A DNA stretch of 64,000 bases. Source: Aurelia coerulea (Eukaryota; Cnidaria; Scyphozoa; Semaeostomeae; Ulmaridae). How positions within the stretch are numbered: position 1 is the first letter of the stretch; each line of letters starts with the position of its first letter. The stretch spans positions 10,624,501-10,688,500 of the forward strand of contig CM076944.1 in NCBI GenBank assembly GCA_039566865.1. The letters run 5' to 3'. This document shows positions 11,201-23,200 of the stretch, one piece after another. Made by a program: the position numbers and the translations under genes. The notes beneath the pieces are model-generated. The model made no database searches, was not told the origin of the DNA, and saw nothing but the letters and a program-made list of their open reading frames with translations.

Positions 11201-14200
11201 AACGTCAGTTTTGTGACAATCTCCAAGATGGTATAGCAAAAGTTTGTCATTTTCATGGTAAACGATTTCGCTATTTGATTACGTCACAACTTACATACAC
11301 TCTTTTTTATAATAATAATGTTTGTAAGAATATTCAGGCTCATAACTGTGTTTCATTTTTCCGCAGTTGCCTGTTTTGCGACAAAAATCGCATGACTGAC
11401 ATAGCTCCTTTTTTCAAAAACGTGTTGTTTCTATTCGTAACCATGTCAGATTTGAAAAGAGAATACTTTGAGTATATATTCAGGCTCGAAACGAAAATTT
11501 CTCAAGAAGATCGAGGCTGGACAACATTTATACCTTGTGCGCCAAAATAGACTATGAACGTTTGGTAGGCCACAATAAATCGTAGACTTGACCGATTTTG
11601 AAGATTTATGACTTAATCTTTAGCAGGAAGCCTGAATTAGATACAGGGTTTTTTTTCCAAATTTTTGCATTTTCAGTTTATAGAGCTAGAAGCGAGTTTC
11701 TTAAAATTTTAATTTTCGAAAATACTGAAAACGATCAAAAATCATCGATCAAGCTTTCTAAAGATTTATTTTTTTTTTTTTTTTATATCAAAGTTAAAAC
11801 TCAACAATATACAAATACAATATTCTGTGCCGTCCATAGCAGAAATAGACATGACGTCATCTGGTTCTAGCTATGAACGGCACTTGACAATTCCTTTAAC
11901 AGCAATCTTATTAAGCACTTTGTGTACCATGGCACCATTCCATTTTGGCAGACGCTAGCATACGCCAGCTTAGTAGGTGAATTATTGTAAAACAAAAAAG
12001 GAAAAACAAACAAACAAACAAACAAACAAAACAGAAATAAAGACAAAAACTAAAAACTATTCACTGGTGCAAAACTTGTGTAAAGATGGTTGGATGTGAG
12101 TCACCAATGACTGGTGCCATGGTTCACAAAGGGCTTACTCAAAACAAGACTAAACATAAATAAGAATAAGGGGTCGCCAATCGTCAGGTTTTCATCATGT
12201 TTCCGAAGAATTCCCAAAGACCCCACAGACCAGAAACGCCCCCGGCCACAAAACCGCCACTCCACCGCCAAAAACAACAAACCAGCCATCACCCGAATGA
12301 GCCGAGCAAGCGGAGCCCGAGCCCCGCAATGACCGCAACCACCACAGGGCCCAAGCCCCACCCACCAAGCGCCCCCGAATGACGCCCAGCCCGCAGAACC
12401 CGGCAGCAAAGCGGCAGTTCCATGGCCAAAAGACACCCCAAGCCCACAGAATCCCCGGGAACACCTCAGTTAATCCTGTTAGTAGCTTTGATATATGCTA
12501 TGGATGCCTCTAAAATCATTCGATTGTCAGTTTCATCAAAAATTGGGCTACCGTAAAGAAGCAAACTAAGCAGGGCTTTTGGATCCATGTTGTTTACATC
12601 AAAATCTGGAAGGTGTGAAAGCTGTCCAAGGAGATCATTACGCATAGGAACAAACAAAGGGCAATGCAGGAAAAAGTGCTCATTATCCTCAATTCCAGTA
12701 TTACAAGCACACATGGGACTCGGGCACTGGAAATTATGGCGGAATTTATGCTCATTTAACAAACTAAATTCAAGTCTCAGCATTGTCAGTTGCTTTACGC
12801 CAAAGATATCGAATACTCCAAACAAGGAATTTTTTACCGGTCTTATCAAAGTAAGCAATTTTCGTTTGAACTCGGCAATTGTTGCAGAATTTCTAATATT
12901 TTCATCAAGCATATTCCATTCATGGAGAACATTTGTGAAGTATGTATTTGAAGAGCGCTTTGTCTTACTGAAAGGTATGTCATAATCACGTTTGCCTCTT
13001 AGACCATACTGAAGTGGTCTTTCAGTTGGTAATTCTGCGAACAGATAGGAAGGAGTACCCGTTTTCCTTAGGTTGAAAAGATGACATAAGCGTCTGAACC
13101 ATCTTCGATGGTACAGACTTTCCCAACCAAGCTCATTATAGAGCTTTTGTCTGCTAGTTCCTCTCCAGGCACCCGCAACAGCGAGAGCCGCTGAGTACTG
13201 GGTTTGTTCAACTCAAGATTCTAAAGATTCGACATGAATGGAAAAAGAGAGAACTTGTTCGTGGTGAGTCGGGATTTAGAAATCGACTAATTGTAATCTG
13301 CTGTACGAGAGTTCGTACTAAATCCCCAAATCACCCTGAAAACGTTTTCTCTTTGTTCATTCATGTTGAGTCTTTTAAAATTTGATCGATGTTTTTCGAT
13401 CGTTTTCAGTGTTTTCGAAAACAAAAATCCTAAGAAACTTGTTCTAGCTCTAAAAACTGAAAAAGGAAAAATTTGCAGAAAGTCATAGAATCTCATTCAG
13501 GCTTTCTGCTAAAGACGAAGTCAAAGATCTTCAAAATCGGTCCAGTGTACGATTTATTATGGCCTGCCAAACGTGCATAGTTTATTTTGGCGCACCCGGT
13601 AGTATTCTTACAAAAAAGAGTGAATTTAAATATAGCAGAAATATAAAAGACACAGTAATTCTGAAAACAATGATGATATTGCAATGCTCTATCTGGGATT
13701 ATGGAAAATTACCTAAACATTCCTTGGAGCAAATTATTGAGAGAACAGGGCAAGAACATTTTACTTGATCGAACTTAATGTTTTGCAAAGATGGATCACT
13801 TTGTTACTGCAAAGATGGATCACTTTGCTACACTGGGTTGCAATGATCTGATGACTAAGTTTGCTATTTGATACACTTAAAGCAGCATTGGCACCATCTT
13901 GAAAAGCAGAAAAGCAAAAAAATGTTATCTCTCCTCTAACTGGAGTCCAGAAAAATCCAGAAATATTTGGCTTCTGGAAAAACTGGCCTCTGAAAATATC
14001 TTATATTGTAAAATCTAATCTTGTTGGGGCTTAGAGCTCCAAGTTTTATCGAGTCTCTAGTCTCTAGCAGTGGACTGTAATGACTTCATGTGGAATGACC
14101 CTTCGGAGTGCCGTGCAGTTGGAATTTGGGCCCCGGTGGTGTTGCCTGTTTGGGATTGCTTTCGGTGAGGTGGCTGTGGTCTTTGATCATCTTCGGTGTT

Positions 14201-17200
14201 GTTTGCCGGTGGTGAGCGATACTGCATGCCCGCTGCCGTTGCCTGATCGGGGGTGGTTTCCGTGTGGGCCATGGTATTGGTGTCCGAGTTTTCGCCGCAA
14301 TGGAAACTTAAACTGCAGCGATTATACCTTTTCTTTATTATCTACTTTTAATGCAATTCACAACATACCTCCCTCCTCTTGAGCCACGTGATCTGGGTAG
14401 CGCATCTGATCCAACCGCATTTTTAATTCTTTGACTAACTCCACTGCCGCCTACAATAGCATCACCATCTGGTCTCTGACCGCCTCTGATAACGGGGGTA
14501 ACCCGATCAGAAGTTCCAGCGGGGACAATCGGGATTCTAGATGGAGACATTGCTCTGATGATTGACGGGGATGAAGATGCTTGAGAATCGTGACTTGATG
14601 CTGATAAGCTGTTTGTTTGGATGACTCCGGTTGCTGGGTGAGGGTTCTGACCAGGGCGAATCGGTTTTGCTGTTGAACAATTGGAATAATTTAATCTTGT
14701 GATAAAACAACACTCTCCTTTCTTCATTATAGAAATTCTCCATTACTAAGAAGGCCTAAACGAGTAAGCACGTTTGAAGATGAATTGGTGAATCTCATGG
14801 GCTTCTTTATGTTTTAATTTATATGGTTGTCTCTTACTTAGTAACTGTACCATCCATGTCTCAGTTATGTATAATTATCACCGATGGGCTCTATTTCAAC
14901 AGCTGAGAATAAAACGAGCTTTCTGAAAACGCTCTAGAACCAAATAATTAGTGCATTCGAAAGAGCTCTCCCTGTAAAAAAGAGCTCATCCAGTTTGAAC
15001 TTCCTTGCAGATAAGGTGCTCCATTATTCAATTTTGCATTCTTATAGTAATACTGCAAATTTCAATCCATTATGGTAATATTGTAATACACTAACCGGTT
15101 TTGTGTTGTACAGGAAAATATAAAGCCCTCGGTATTATTGCACAGACCTCGCAAGCTCGGTCTGTACTTTTAAGATCTCAGGCTTTATATTTTCCTGTAC
15201 AACACAAAACCGGTTAGTATGCGCATACTATGTTATGTATTTATCTTCCTGGAATTTTAAATGGGCTCCGTCGAAATTTGTAAACACTGCACGCGTCTAT
15301 TGCTGATCCATTGTTTTCTGCATTTTTGCCTGCACCCAAGCCATCAAAAAGTGACCGTGTAAGATCCACTTATATAGGAGTAATCGTAAAAGATATGTTC
15401 GTTTGGTGTGTTCCTCTGTGAAGTACAAGGATTTTTCTTCAAAATAACGCTTTTATTTAAAAGAAAGACAGGCCTGTGTGTTATTACATTTCAAAAACCT
15501 GCAAAAATCATCGTTTCGAACGAACTTTGGAGACGGAGCTCCTTTACAATCAAAAACGAATTAAACTAATGGTCTCGTCAAAAATAAATAAATTCTATCT
15601 TAACTACCGAAGTAGTCTGCACTGGAGTTTTTATTTCAACGTTGCCAATCGTTATTTTCTGCAAAAAGATCTTCGCCATGCTTCTGGTACTCAAATTCAT
15701 GTACGCCACGCCATCTTAAAAGGTCAAAGGCTTTGCAAACTTTATGTTTTTTGCTAAACCAGCTAAATTTACGATCACCCACCGAAATCCAGCCCCCAAC
15801 ATGCCCAATCGTTAGCTTTCACTTGCTTATAAACGATCCCCGTCATTTTCCAGTCCATGTTTTGTAAGATATAAGAAAGAGATGGCTTTAATACCTTATT
15901 CACACTGGCAAATTGATCCAGTTAACCAGGTTACGGTATGCTGCGTTCTAATTGATCAATCCAACAAGTCAAATGCATTTGATTGGTTAAAATTTAGCAT
16001 GGCTTAGATGAAGCTGGTTTAAATGTGTCAGTGTGAAAAGGGTATAAGTTCGCCCTGGAAAGAGGCACGAAAAAGAAAAGACCCTTGCAAGCAAATGATT
16101 TCTTTTCGCAACTGCAAATTTATTTCCCTTTTTATACCAGGAAAATCGTAGACTGGAAAGAGTTGGGGAGTGGTTAACGCTGAGTTAGAAACAAAATATT
16201 CTTGAAGCCTATTTTAAGAAGATGAACATTGCATAAAATTACCCAATAATGTCTCAAAAGTTTTCCGAGTGAGTTAACTAAATTGTGAAGCAATAATAAG
16301 TTTAATTTCAGAATGCTAAGCTCTGATCTAGCTGGCAGAATGATTCAAGATAACCCAGTGAAGCAAACTATTCTTACATTCCCTCTAGCATAGGGCTCAA
16401 ATCTTTCAAATCTTTAAAAGGGTGGGTGTAAAATTCTATGACATTTTTCTTTGAATTTAAGGGCTTGAAAGGAACTTATGGTACTTTGCTGCAAATCTGT
16501 CGTGGAAGTTTTTTGAGATCTTAGTTTTTTCAAAATGGCGGCAATTTAATTACTTTTGAAAAAATTCGTGAAAAATTTTGAAAAACTTTAAATCGTCGCA
16601 AATCCTAAACCAATCGAGGCAAAATGATATAATCTTCAAGGAAAGCATGGTTTGTGAAGGTCTACAATATGGTGGCAGGCAGAAATTTTTAGCTTCTCTG
16701 GTTTAGGATTTAGAAGTTTGATGACGTCATAACCTCAAATTCAATAAATGCCGCCATTTTGAGACGAATCAATATATCAATAAATTTCCACGGAAGATTA
16801 ACAACAAAAAACCAAAAGTTCCTTCCAAGCCATTTATTTCAAAGAAAATTGTAATAGGATTTTACATCGACCTTATTAAAGATTTGAGCCCTATGTTATT
16901 CCCTCTATACATTCTGAGCGTATCCTCTCATACAAATCAAGTCAAGAAATCTGTCATTGTAACTTATCGCCAGGTCTTGTGCTCGATGCAGATGAAACAC
17001 AGATTAGATTTCTATCATTTAGGCCTTTGCTAGAATAATCACCAGGCAGACTCACCTATTTGTGGCTGATGTGTTCGGCGTGCTACAAAATAAATTCAAA
17101 ATACGTCATTAAATTTTGCAGAGGAATCTCAATAAAGTATTACAACACGGTATATAGCTGAAATCATTCGAAAGAATTATTATTTATTATTATTATTAGA

Positions 17201-20200
17201 TATCTATTTAAAGTAGGCTAAACAATGAATAGCTAAATTACAGCTAATTAAGGCCTACTATTTACAATATATATAATTTACAATAAAACTATTAATATAT
17301 ATTACAGGACAAATCAGAGTTAAAATCTATCATGTTAGAAACCCAACTTGCGGGATATATACTTTGCAAAGCCCACAGTTGCATTTTCCACCATTCCAGC
17401 ATCTAATTCGTTTTTTGAACATAGGAAGGCTGTTAGATTGTTTTATTTCTTGCGGTAAATGCTGCCGCAGTTTATTTCCAAGGTAAGTAATGGACTCAAC
17501 TCCAAAGGACGTAGTTCGTACTTTTGGCAGTTGAGCATCATCACCATGCCTTAGACAGTATCTAATATTGCAACGCAAAAGAACGCAAAGCAACAAGGGA
17601 TGCATAGCAACTGTCCAGCTTCAAGGTTACGGGGCCTCCTCAGGCACCTTATATTTGTAGATGAGATTAAAGGTTCCCTATCGATCTTCGTTAGTGTAAA
17701 CTTTTAAGTTTCTTTACAAGTTGTTACAATATTTACGAGTGTCCTTTTGAAAAGCAGCATTGCTTGAGGTTATCAAGACGAAATTAAACATGATAGTACA
17801 GGGGAGTCACGAAAAACCACCTGGTTTAAAAATTATGGCAGCAAAAGTATACGCCTTATTTTTATCGACATTGTTCTACTCAAATTTACACAGTGTAAAC
17901 TCAAAAAAAGTTTACACGTTTGAAAGGCTGTGGAATAAAAAGTATGTGGCCGATATTCAAAATAAAAATGTTAATCCATCAGTCAAAGATTAACTTAGAT
18001 AAGAAAATTTTGCTCGGTAAAATCATTCATCTTCAAGACCTAAAAATTAGAAAATTGCCTGTATTTCAATGCCAGATAAATCATGGACCAGGATAGAAGG
18101 TGGAATTCTCGATTCCCATACAAATCCCTTACAGGCATTCTTCTAATTTTTGGGTTTTAAAGATGAGTGATTTTACCAAACAAAATTTTCTCATCTAAGA
18201 TAACCTTTGTCTGATAGATTAACATCTTAGTTTTGAATATCGGCCATATACTTCTTTTTCCACAGCCCACAAAACGTGTAAACTTTTTTTTTGATTCACC
18301 CGGCACAACTAAAAGCAGCTTTAATCACTTAGAATTGGACGAATTTTTAATCTTGAAGTACACAAGCACGGCTGCAGAAAAAGAACGGTACATCGTTTGA
18401 GCCTTTAACTTGATTAAATGAATATTTTTGGGATAAAAACAGATTATCACGAATGTTCACGAAGTCTCAATATTCAATCTTCAAAATTTTTGGAATATTA
18501 TTACCAAAAAATCTATCACCAGAAAATGATGTGCAACATAACAGAATGTATCCCTACTAGGCTATACGGTATAATCTTTAAAAATAGCTTTAAAATTATC
18601 AGATTTTCACTCTTATTTGAGACTTACATTTGACCATTTCGTCCCAGTCTGAAAAGCTCTCCTAAAAACTTGATGATCTTTAAACTTCAAAACTACTGAA
18701 CAGATATTTCCCCTCAAACTGAAATCCAGATTTTCATAAAACACTTTCTAGCTGTGAAAGAATCTTGTTTGATAGATGATAGAAACTGAGCAAATGAATT
18801 GCCTGCTATAGCTTTTTAAACCATGAGCAGTGTTCTGTAAGCCATGAAGTATGACGTGTGCTATGTGATATAATGCGCTGTAAGGTGTAACATGATGGAA
18901 TGTATTTGAATAAGTTTCTTCGTCATCAGAAAATTGGAAAAGACCTTTTAGTTATTCTGCAAAAGAGTCAGAATCGAGCAATATTTGTGTACGTTTGCAG
19001 AAATTGTCCATTTTCAAGTATGCGCAACGGTGACACAAGTCGAACCAGTCTAGCCTTTCGTATTAAAACATATAAACATATCGTTCGATCCAGGCTCCTT
19101 TATAGAATATTTAAAGGTCTATTGCAAGGCGCAGACGCTTTTTCCTTTTAGAACTTTTCGAAAGGAACAAACTGTATGAAAATTCTTACAAAGTTTTAAC
19201 TTGAACTATGACCAGTCAGAGATATAGACTGGAGGAGCAAAATTTGGAGATTCTTTAACACTGATCATCTAAATATAACTCACATTGATTCTTGGTCATA
19301 TTTTGCTTGAGGCGATCGACTTCTTTCTGGAATCTAAATACGAAGAGATAATAACATATCAGAATGAAAAAGGGCAAATGCAACTCAAGTTAAACTAGCA
19401 ATAATACTAATCAGGGGGTGCTGCTTACTTGGTTTACTCAGAAAATTTTTTATCAACATGTTTACGAGTGTGGTCAGTAGCAACTTTTGTGGACAAAGCC
19501 TTCATGTATGCATCCTCAAAGTTGCGAAATCATGAAACTCCATTAGTAGTTACAGTTACATGCAAATTGATAGATATCTTGCCTTTCCATTATGTCAACT
19601 GACTATGCAAACAATGATGTTTTTGTTATGCAAAAGTAAGACATTATCAGACTTTCTATACTGCACATGAACTAACTTCTAAGGTAAACCGCAGTGATAT
19701 TATTTGACAGCCATGATAAGGCCAGCAAAATTGTTGAAAAAGAGACAAATATACAAACAAAAACAATTGCAAAGCAATTGCACTAGAACATTATGCTACT
19801 TCGCAGCAACAACCACAGGGAAACCAGATTAAATGTAAATTTTTGTAACATTTGTTAATAGGTAATCCATTCCATTTTTATTAATTTTGTTATTTGGTAA
19901 TTTATTCTATCGTTATTCATTTCCGTGACTTCTATTGTGCTGCGCAGCGAAGTTCCACTGGGTTTCCCTGTGCAACAACTGGACGTTTCTCCTTGTATGT
20001 TTTATTTCAAGTGATTTGATGTTCTCGATCTAACGTTTGAATATTGTGATGTCACGTTTAAGAAATTCCGAGACAATAAACAGAACGTCAGGAATGACAA
20101 TGACCAAAGTGAGATGAAACTCAAAGCCTGCTAAAAGTTTGCTGACCCGTCCATCCAGAAAAATCGACTAACTGGAAACTAGCCTTTCTGGTGAAAGCAG

Positions 20201-23200
20201 GAACATTTTTGATTAAGATTATTTTCTCGTACTTTCAGAAAGAGCTTTGAAACAGTTAAGAATCTAAAAATAAGATGGCAAAGTTCAGTGTAATATGATG
20301 CATATCTTTGTTGGCCTAATCAGAATAAGATAATATGCGACTCAATAAAATTGACTGATAATTCAAGCGCATACATTTAAGCATAGGGCTAAAATCTTTC
20401 AAATATTTGAAAAGGTGGGTGTAAATTCGATTACATTTTCTTTGAATTGAATGGCTTGAAAGGAACTAAGGGTAATTTGCTGTACATCTGCTGTGAAATT
20501 GTTCATATCTTTATCATTTTCAGAATGGGGGCATACAAAATATTTTTGAACAAATTCATTGAAAAATGCGAGGGGCAAATCACTCATTCGAAAAAGCGTA
20601 CGAGATTTTTTAGAACAAAAGGAATTTTACAGATTTTTGATGGATTTTTCATGAAAACAAAAGGATTTTTGAGAACAGTGTACGAGATTTTTTAGGAGTG
20701 AATTGCCCCTCAGAAAAATGTTGAAAAAAATCAAAATTATCGCAAATCCTCAACCAATTTTCCTGAACACCATAGTTTTTGAAGGTCTATAATATGGCGG
20801 CAAGCAGAAATATCTTCCTCTTCTGGTTTAGGATTGGAAACTTGATGACATCACAACCTCACATGCAATTAACTTCCGCCATTTTGAAACTGATCATGAC
20901 ATCAAAAATTTTCACGATAGATTTAAAGCAAAGTATCGCAAATCTTTTCAAGCCATTTGATCAAAAGAAACCGTTACAGAATTTACAACCACTTTTTGAA
21001 AGATTTGAGCCCTATGTTACACATGTATGCAACCGCCAAATATGTTTGACGACCAAGTAAACCGACAAACAAGTTGAAACTACAATGGGATTTCACACAG
21101 CTAATGACCCTGATAGATCATCAACAAAAAGGCAATTAATTAACCAACATGATTAAAACCTATTCACCTCATTCCCGGCGGATGATGAGCAAATAAAGTG
21201 GCGGGTTGCATTGCTGCAAATCATTGCGCATGCACAAAAATATGAACTAGAAGCTAGCAACCCGTGCAGGTATAGTTGTTTACTAATTCTTCCAAAATGT
21301 CTCAGCAAATCAAACTAAATTTCATCGCTTTGTTTGTGCTAACAACTATTTACACGACAGCTTGGGGGCTGCAATGTAGACAGGGTGTTGAGAATATATT
21401 TGGATCCGCCTACAACAAGACAGTTTGCAGCGTAAATGAAACAGCTTGTTTTCAATCAGCAAAATGCGAGACGAAGAATGCTATCAGGCCACATACAGAT
21501 TACAAATGGAGATGCATAGATCAAAAGATCTGTCGGAATACAACGGATGGGAATAGCTATGCAACTTATGAAGGAGTCAAGGGGATATGCTGCTACACAG
21601 ATCTTTGCAATGATAACAAAATGTCCAAATGCACGGCATCTGATTCTGGAAATAACTTGCGAGTCAGTATCATTACTATATGTTTCACGTTGGCATTGAC
21701 ATTCCTTTTATCATAGGCTGATGGACTAATGATATACTTTTTTGTGACAATAATTCTGATTGCAAACGGCAGTCACAAGAGACTGGATACTGGATAGCAG
21801 AAAGAGGGTATGGTATCGTGAAACAAATGAACTACCAGTTCATGGAAAAGATAGTCCTATACAGTTAACTTGTAGACATGCCTTCAACTATGGACCAGGT
21901 GTATTTGAATTATAGTATATGAATTATAGTATGTTAACAGAATAGAGCAGTGGTCTGATACACGTTGACCATTGAACACTGTAGATAAAAAAGTTAAAGG
22001 TACTCGATGATCGTTTTTTAAGACGAGAAATGCAACTCAAAATATCTTCACGTTGGCATTTCATCTCCTTTAACAAATAATTTTCTGGATGTACAACGGC
22101 ACTATTGCAACGACAGTAAAAGGAGGGAGCGGTAGTAAAAATCTGAATTATATAGACATGCTGCAAGGACACACAAAACAGCAGTATTCATAACAATTAA
22201 TTCTTTAACCCCTAAACAGTTATAGTTGGAGCATGGAAATGAAAAGATATTCATCCCAGGAAAGGGGACAATTTTGGAACTTGATTACATCAACCAGGAA
22301 AATGATGATGACCAGAAAACTTGAGATGTAGAAAGAGTTAAGGCTTAAATTCATTCGTTTCAGGTCCCTCAATTTGACATCTTAGTGCATACTGTTGGAT
22401 TGTCTGTAAATGCTCTCGAATAAAATAGTGATTTTTAGCGTTTGTTTTGTGAATGTGATTTAATTTGAAGAAACATAAATACAACAGTAGCAATGCTCTA
22501 TCTGATCAGATCTCCTTCTTTTATTTAATAAGCGCATTATACTGACTTTACTCGTGCCTCGGTACAAAAACTATGGAGATAACAACTAAGATCTTGCAAA
22601 TTAACCCATATAAAGATAACTAGAGTATGATCTAAGATCGTGTACAGGGCAACAATGAATGCCTACCTGTAGTTGTCGGGCAGGTATGAGGATTTCATTA
22701 AGCATCTGCGTTAATTAAATGATATTCGGTATCAACGTAAAAGGATTGGATTGAACAGATTGGTTTGCAAAATTTATTACTTTATTAAACCCAATTTTAG
22801 TTGCAATTTCTTTCTTATAACTCAGCAAAGGAGAAAGATCTTGCAACTGAAGCGTTTTATATTTTAGCAACTACCGTTCGTGCAACTCGCTGTAAAATTC
22901 AATTGAATATTTCAACGAACGAACGAAGGAGAGAGAGAAAATTTCGCGGGAATGACCTTGCCGAAACCACAAAATCGCAAAATCTAAATTTTGTTGAAAA
23001 CCTAAGTTGCAATATTTGCTAATAGTTTTGTAAGTCACACTCTAATGAAGACAAAAGTCAGAAAGGCCCCAGTGTGCTAAATATCTTGTTTTTTTGCATC
23101 CGAACTTCTTTTATACATTTTATTCGTACAACTTTCTACCATTATTATATGCTAATTTCGAATGCAGAGAAGTGTTATTTGATTTAGTTTTGACACAATT

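Larger units (their letters stand above)
11533..13599. mobile_element. TA-flanked fold-back element interrupted by a LINE
   Basis: TA duplications lie at 11531-11532 and 13600-13601; ends are CCTTGTGCGCCAAAATA and, reversed, CCGGGTGCGCCAAAATA. The left arm (11533-11766 plus 13219-13280) pairs with the right arm (about 13295-13599): shared blocks include CACAATAAATCGTA, ACCGATTTTGAAGAT and CTTTAGCAG-AAGCCTGAA. The LINE at 11767-13218 split the left arm. Same end type as the elements at 36280, 42857, 45050 and 53017. Confidence 0.8.
10158..14368 (-). other. KIF5 intron with nested mobile elements
   Basis: Holds a 16-bp tandem (GAAAATGAGCCTG, about 10325-10368), the fold-back element 11533-13599 with its inserted LINE, a 26-bp duplication (GCAAAGATGGATCACTTTG, about 13785-13835) and a G-rich stretch at 14090-14290. 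No exon recognised apart from the possible read-through end at 14338. Confidence 0.6.
14670..17055 (-). other. KIF5 intron
   Basis: Contains three inverted-repeat elements (15090-15218, 15891-16045, 16390-16895) and otherwise unremarkable AT-rich sequence. Confidence 0.6.
17083..19283 (-). other. KIF5 intron
   Basis: Holds the LINE fragment at about 17178-17605 and the fold-back 17904-18287. The stretch 18290-19283 shows nothing recognisable. Confidence 0.6.

Noticed and set aside
12101..12464. Gly/Trp-rich and Pro-rich ORFs on both strands
   Set aside because: Explained by the G-rich 3' UTR of the LINE at 11767-13218.
13844..13870. CTGATGA at 13844 as another hammerhead core
   Set aside because: No stem II plus GAAA follows within the required distance, and no stem I pairing.
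14057..14290. ORFs in the G-rich stretch beside the KIF5 exon
   Set aside because: Compositional; no splice sites or recognisable protein. Could be another LINE UTR scrap but no duplication or tail was found.
14551..14580. CTGATGA within the KIF5 tail exon region as a ribozyme core
   Set aside because: No GAAA partner; the sequence is coding on the other strand.
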